A stretch of DNA of 64,000 bases, taken from assembly GCA_035772785.1 (NCBI GenBank), contig JAOCPU010000061.1:1-64000 (forward strand). Reading direction: 5' to 3'. Shown piece after piece: positions 61,822 through 64,000 of this stretch; position 1 is the first letter of the stretch, and the number at the start of each line of letters is the position of its first letter. This DNA comes from Phlebiopsis flavidoalba. Lineage: Eukaryota; Basidiomycota; Agaricomycetes; Polyporales; Phanerochaetaceae. The notes beneath the pieces are model-generated. The model saw only the letters and a program-made list of their open reading frames with translations, searched no databases and was not told the DNA's origin. A program made the position numbers and the translations under genes.

Positions 61822-64000
61822 CTTTCTTGACCCCTACAATCCAATAACTGCAGTTTGAGACTCCGCCACAAGGACGCATTCCCGGTCTAAATCGTCCCTG
61901 CTTGACCTCCACCTCGTGTCCTCGTCCAGAGGTATCTCATCGTCCCCCGGGAATAGTGTTATCGGGTTTCCACGTACTCTGACTCAGATCCAATCTGGAG
62001 GGGTCCAATAAAGCTTTTCACCGTGAATGTATGTTTTGGACTCCCCTTTGACCGACGGCAATCTACGCACGGGCGCATCGTAGGGCCGCGTTTCCTTCTC
62101 TCTGCGCACAGAGGCATGCCTCATCGTACGTCCAGATGCTGAACTTTCATCGTCTGGGGAGTTCGATAGCGGATAGCGCTTGTAGCTGGATGATGATTGT
62201 GAATCCGAGGAAATAGTCTTGGACGTTGCCAGTGTATATGTGTGAGGGGGGCCGTGCCGAAGTGTCATTATTGGTTGCCCTGAACTTGATATAGCAGAAC
62301 TTAATGACATACGCATAGTGGAATACGCGTCAGAGTCGTCCCGATGACCGGCGTCGGGTAGGAACCTTAGATACTCATCCTCATTGACATTTTTGAGAAA
62401 CGATTGATCCGTCGAGAGGATATCAAGCTCAATTAGGCTCCCCTGGTAGTCACGTAGCTCTGTCCAGGTAGGCCTCCATCGGTACAGTCCCGAAGGACGG
62501 TGATCCATATCCGACTTCATGCCCCCTGCTGCCGGCCCCCAGCAGATGAGGAGTAAAAGGCGCTGCAGAGGGTGCATAGACTGGATGAGAGCCTCCCATG
62601 CTCCTTCTGAGTCCGTGGAATCTGCGTTGTATATTGGAAGGGTTTTGCACTTCAGAAGGTACGCAAGGCCGGCGACTGCATCGACGGGGTTTGTGAACTT
62701 TCGATTCCGCATTGCTTCTAATATCGTGAACATGGAGGCGTCGGTTGTTTGAGTGCCAGCCGATTGAGTGTATCTTGCAGCATATGCGAGAATGCCGCCA
62801 GTACATTTTGACGTGTGCGTTCTTGTCGCCCTTTTTGTGAAAAACTGGAATGAGTGAGCCCACCAGGAAGCCAGCATTGAGTAGCCTCTTGGAGTGTCCA
62901 GACGCGGGAAAAAACCAATGATGCTCCGATTGTAAATCGTTGATTTGCTCGAGTCGAAGCTCCTCGCCCAACCCGTTTGAAATAGATAACCGTGATACGG
63001 GGATGCCGGTAGACATAGCCTATAGTTGGGACGTCTTAACCTCCACTCCTGTTTGCGGCGGAATTCCATCTCGGGCTTCTTCGAATCTTTTTGACGCAAG
63101 CAGAGAATGTCGAGGAAAACATACTCCGCCCCAAGGTTGAGTAGTTCATTACGCAAAGTCGTGAAGATCGGCATGTTCCGGCAGAGGGACACCCCATGCA
63201 TGATTATTGATTCCCGTAGTCCGCGTCTTGCGCTCATCTGGATGTTTCCAGCTGTGTGACACTGCCCATAGTACGTTTGGGGGAATGGTAGAGGGGGAGG
63301 AAACCGGTAGGGCGTAAAAGGGTAAAACGCGATTGCTGAACAAATCCCAAACACGACGGGGTGGGACGTGAGGGTTGGAAATGCATTCGCCATCGACAGC
63401 GTTTTTTGCGTAGGAGGGCGTCTTCTGCCTTGCGCTCGCGCAAAAGTGCAGATATGAGGTCAAAATTACCCCTTCTCCACCAAGGCCGTAAGAAGCCATA
63501 AATGTGTCCAAAGTCGCACACGACTCATCGATGAATCCTTGTAGGCACGCCTCTAGGCCGGGACGCTCCGGTTCATACGTCGTCGCCAGCACTTAGTTTT
63601 TTTTTTTTTTCGTTAAGCTCCTGAAGGAGGTTAACCACGTCGGTGTAGTGGTGATCAGATAAGTGATGGTCGATAGTGAAAGGTCCAGTATGGCCGCGTT
63701 GAAGAGGGAGCGCGTTTGAATTCTTTCGAGCTTTCAGCGTAAAGTTGCGCACCCTAGAGCTGCGGCGGTGGCGGGAAAGTTCCTTATTTGTGAGTAATTG
63801 CAGAGTGACGCCACCTCGTTCTGCGTAGATAGATGAATCACGGTCTGAAAGACGGTCGAGCGGAAGGCCTCTACAGCTTCGACGTAGCTGTGGCTGGACT
63901 TGTCAGATACCTCCTGCGACCGCGGGCCAAAGTTGACCACAGATCGCACTTTGGTAGCAAAGTCTTTCGCAAATGACTGCTGGTTCAGAGGGTTTACAGC
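61822..64000 (-). pseudogene. HET-domain-like protein, paralogue 2, split by nested transposons and cut by the window end
   Basis: Same family and block order as paralogue 1. QQSFAKDFATKVRSVVNFG (about 63960, near the window edge), YVEAVEAFRSTVFQTVIHLS, RKAEDALL-RKKRC (about 63410), PPRRVWDLFSNRVLPFYALP (about 63330), VSHSWKHPDERKTRTTGINN, LLNLGAEYVFLDILCLRQ (about 63090), RVWTLQEATQCWLPGG (about 62880), MHPLQRLLLLICWGPAAGG (about 62550), VNEDEYLRFLPDAGH (about 62360). The 5' end lies beyond 64000. The coding sequence reaches the transposon insertion at 61821 and resumes at 58608, so the last 40-50 codons are separated from the body. A poly-T run at 63599-63611 and several frame changes are also present. 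Confidence 0.82.

Overview
The window looks like nuclear DNA from a filamentous basidiomycete, most likely an Agaricomycete. The evidence is many 50-60 nt GT-AG introns, basidiomycete-type F-box proteins (the 'QDLLVL' family), HET-like proteins of the mushroom type, a fungal mitochondrial ARG5,6 fusion gene, calcineurin A, and a rich load of DNA transposons. No complete prokaryotic, organellar or viral genes were seen.

Layout. 1-9.6 kb is gene-poor. It holds a decayed hAT transposase (about 1.9-2.4 kb) and a very AT-rich block at 5.1-7.9 kb built almost entirely of interlocking inverted repeats with Tc1/mariner-like ends. 9.7-25.9 kb holds conserved housekeeping genes: ARG5,6 (arginine biosynthesis), a low-complexity protein, elongin C, UBC13, calcineurin A and a BEM46/ABHD13-like hydrolase. 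26-29 kb has one unrecognised multi-exon gene. 29.5-31.4 kb is repeat-rich: a TIR mini-element, tandem repeats and a Helitron-like 3' end. 32-45.7 kb is an accessory region with two F-box paralogues, a RING-H2 ubiquitin ligase, an unrecognised gene with FG-like motifs, and a HET-domain gene. 47.0-51.4 kb is a complete P5A-type ATPase (SPF1). 52.0-57.6 kb is a whole Mutator-like element with 9-bp target duplications. A pogo-like mini-element follows. 58.4-64 kb holds a second HET-domain gene that is split near its 3' end by one 8-bp-TSD transposon, which itself carries another 8-bp-TSD transposon.

Two themes stand out. First, nested mobile-element insertions can be resolved to the base, with target duplications, in and around the HET genes. 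Second, almost every conserved gene has one or more +1 frameshifts, mostly an extra base in a homopolymer and very often an extra A. The protein sequence and splice sites around them are otherwise well preserved. This looks more like sequencing or assembly error than gene death, so coding calls below are gene spans (introns included), not clean reading frames. Minus-strand limits may be off by a base or so.
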